5,716 nt of DNA, taken from contig DATJAQ010000191.1 in the NCBI GenBank assembly GCA_035516075.1, positions 1 to 5,716 of the forward strand, in the 5' to 3' direction. The stretch is from Gp13-AA77 sp035516075. Lineage in GTDB: Bacteria; Acidobacteriota; Terriglobia; UBA7540. The position numbers and the translations under genes are program-made. Shown piece by piece: positions 4,947-5,716 of this stretch (position 1 is its first letter; each line of letters opens with the position of its first letter). The notes beneath the pieces were generated by a model that was not told where the DNA came from, did no database searches, and saw only the letters and a program-made list of their open reading frames with translations.

Positions 4947-5716
4947 ATGGCAGCCCAACTGACCCGCAGCCAGCACCACGACCTCTACTACTACCTGCGT
5001 CTCAACCGCCGGGTGGATGAGCAACTCACGAACCTCTATCGTCAGGGTAAGGTCGTGGGCGGGGTTTATTCCAGCCTGGGCCAGGAAGCGATCTCCGTGG
5101 GGACGGCCTACGCCCTCGGCCCCGATGATTTTCTGGGCGGGATGATCCGCAACGTCGGCGCCATGCTCGTCCGGGGCTTCCCGCCGCGGGACGTCTTCAT
5201 GCAGTACATGGCGCGCCGGGACGGCCCCACCGGAGGCCGCGACGCCAACACCCACTTCGGGGACCTGAAACGCGGCGTGCTATCCCCCATCAGTATGCTG
5301 GGCGAACTGGTTCCGCTGTTGGCCGGGGTTGGCCTCGCCGCCAAAATCCGAAAAGAGAAGCGGGTGGGCCTCACCTATGTCGGCGACGGCGCCACCAGCA
5401 CCACGCCATTTCACGAAGGCCTGAACTTTGCCGCCGTGCTCAAGCTGCCGCTGATCGTGATCGCCGAGAACAACGGCTGGGCTTATTCCACACCCGTCGA
5501 GCGCCAGATGGCCAACACCCGGATCGTCGATCGCGCCGCGGCTTACGGCATCGCCGGCGTGGCCGTGGACGGCAACAATGTGGTGGACGTGTACGAGGCC
5601 GCGCGCGAAGCCGTCGAGCGCGCGCACAAGGGCGGGGGGCCGACGCTCATCGAAGCCAGGACGATGCGGATGAAAGGCCACGCCGAGCACGACGACGCGC
5701 GCTACGTGCCCAAAGC
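4947..5716 (+). CDS. Thiamine-diphosphate-dependent 2-oxoacid dehydrogenase, E1 alpha subunit (3' end beyond the window)
   Basis: E1 alpha, with E1 beta, decarboxylates a 2-oxoacid on thiamine diphosphate and transfers the acyl group to the lipoyl arm of E2. The visible 256 residues hold most of the usual 320-340 residue protein. GDGATSTTPFHEGLNF (146-161) through ENN (174-176) is the ThDP/Mg motif GDG...NN with normal spacing. WAYSTPVERQ (178-187), VDGN (207-210) and GPTLIEARTMRMKGHAEHDDARYVP (231-255) are the conserved downstream segments, with His245 in the catalytic histidine position. MIRNVGAM (66-73) stands where many PdhA/BkdA proteins have TYR-EH, so the usual Tyr is Ile; the Arg is kept. 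The ATG at 4947 is the only reasonable start, because TAG at 4902-4904 closes the frame upstream with no other start codon between. No Shine-Dalgarno is seen. The substrate is unresolved among pyruvate, branched-chain and acetoin types. lpdA and lipB upstream on the same strand support a complete dehydrogenase locus, with E1 beta and E2 expected downstream. Whether the gene is separate or a fused alpha-beta E1 cannot be seen. Confidence 0.93.
   Translation, partial: MAAQLTRSQHHDLYYYLRLNRRVDEQLTNLYRQGKVVGGVYSSLGQEAISVGTAYALGPDDFLGGMIRNVGAMLVRGFPPRDVFMQYMARRDGPTGGRDANTHFGDLKRGVLSPISMLGELVPLLAGVGLAAKIRKEKRVGLTYVGDGATSTTPFHEGLNFAAVLKLPLIVIAENNGWAYSTPVERQMANTRIVDRAAAYGIAGVAVDGNNVVDVYEAAREAVERAHKGGGPTLIEARTMRMKGHAEHDDARYVPK

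Noticed and set aside
4734..5690. Minus-strand frames overlapping the E1 alpha gene
   Set aside because: They oppose a clearly conserved E1 alpha coding sequence and have no motifs of their own.

Overview
The window comes from a high-G+C bacterium (well over 60% G+C by eye, with strong G/C preference at third codon positions). All five supported genes lie on the + strand. A secreted 'SGGG' beta-solenoid protein (DUF4097 type), together with an E1 alpha subunit carrying 'MIRNVGAM' and 'RMKGHAEHDDARYVP' motifs, suggests Acidobacteriota or a similar soil phylum. This placement rests on recalled family resemblance, not on a search.

Layout. 1-81: the end of an unidentified upstream region and a good ribosome binding site. 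82-1053: exported DUF4097-like repeat protein with a strict 18-residue period. 1054-1138: short spacer with a hairpin. 1139-1975: class I SAM-dependent methyltransferase of unknown substrate. 1976-2121: spacer with two back-to-back strong hairpins and a weak promoter candidate. 2131-3531 (or from GTG 2122): dihydrolipoamide dehydrogenase (E3, lpdA). 3577-4257: octanoyl-ACP:protein octanoyltransferase (lipB), 45 bp downstream of lpdA. 4258-4946: a 689-bp stretch with no credible gene but several inverted repeats, a tandem AAGCG(C)TGTTACACGC motif with 21-bp spacing, and short direct repeats. 4947-window end: thiamine-diphosphate-dependent 2-oxoacid dehydrogenase E1 alpha subunit, cut off by the window edge.

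How the genes work together. The right-hand two thirds is a 2-oxoacid dehydrogenase/lipoate locus. E1 decarboxylates a 2-oxoacid (pyruvate, branched-chain or acetoin type; the substrate cannot be fixed from this fragment) and passes the acyl group to lipoyl-E2. LpdA re-oxidises the dihydrolipoyl arm with NAD+. LipB supplies the octanoyl precursor of that lipoyl arm. E1 beta and E2 are expected just beyond the right edge. The two genes on the left have no obvious link to this pathway.

The coding content is ordinary housekeeping metabolism. The parts that deserve a second look are non-coding: the structured 689-bp gap between lipB and E1 alpha, its tandem 21-bp-spaced repeat, the double hairpin ahead of lpdA, and the absence of a Shine-Dalgarno sequence ahead of E1 alpha. 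The regular alternating repeat in the DUF4097-like protein is also notable. No clear new system is visible.
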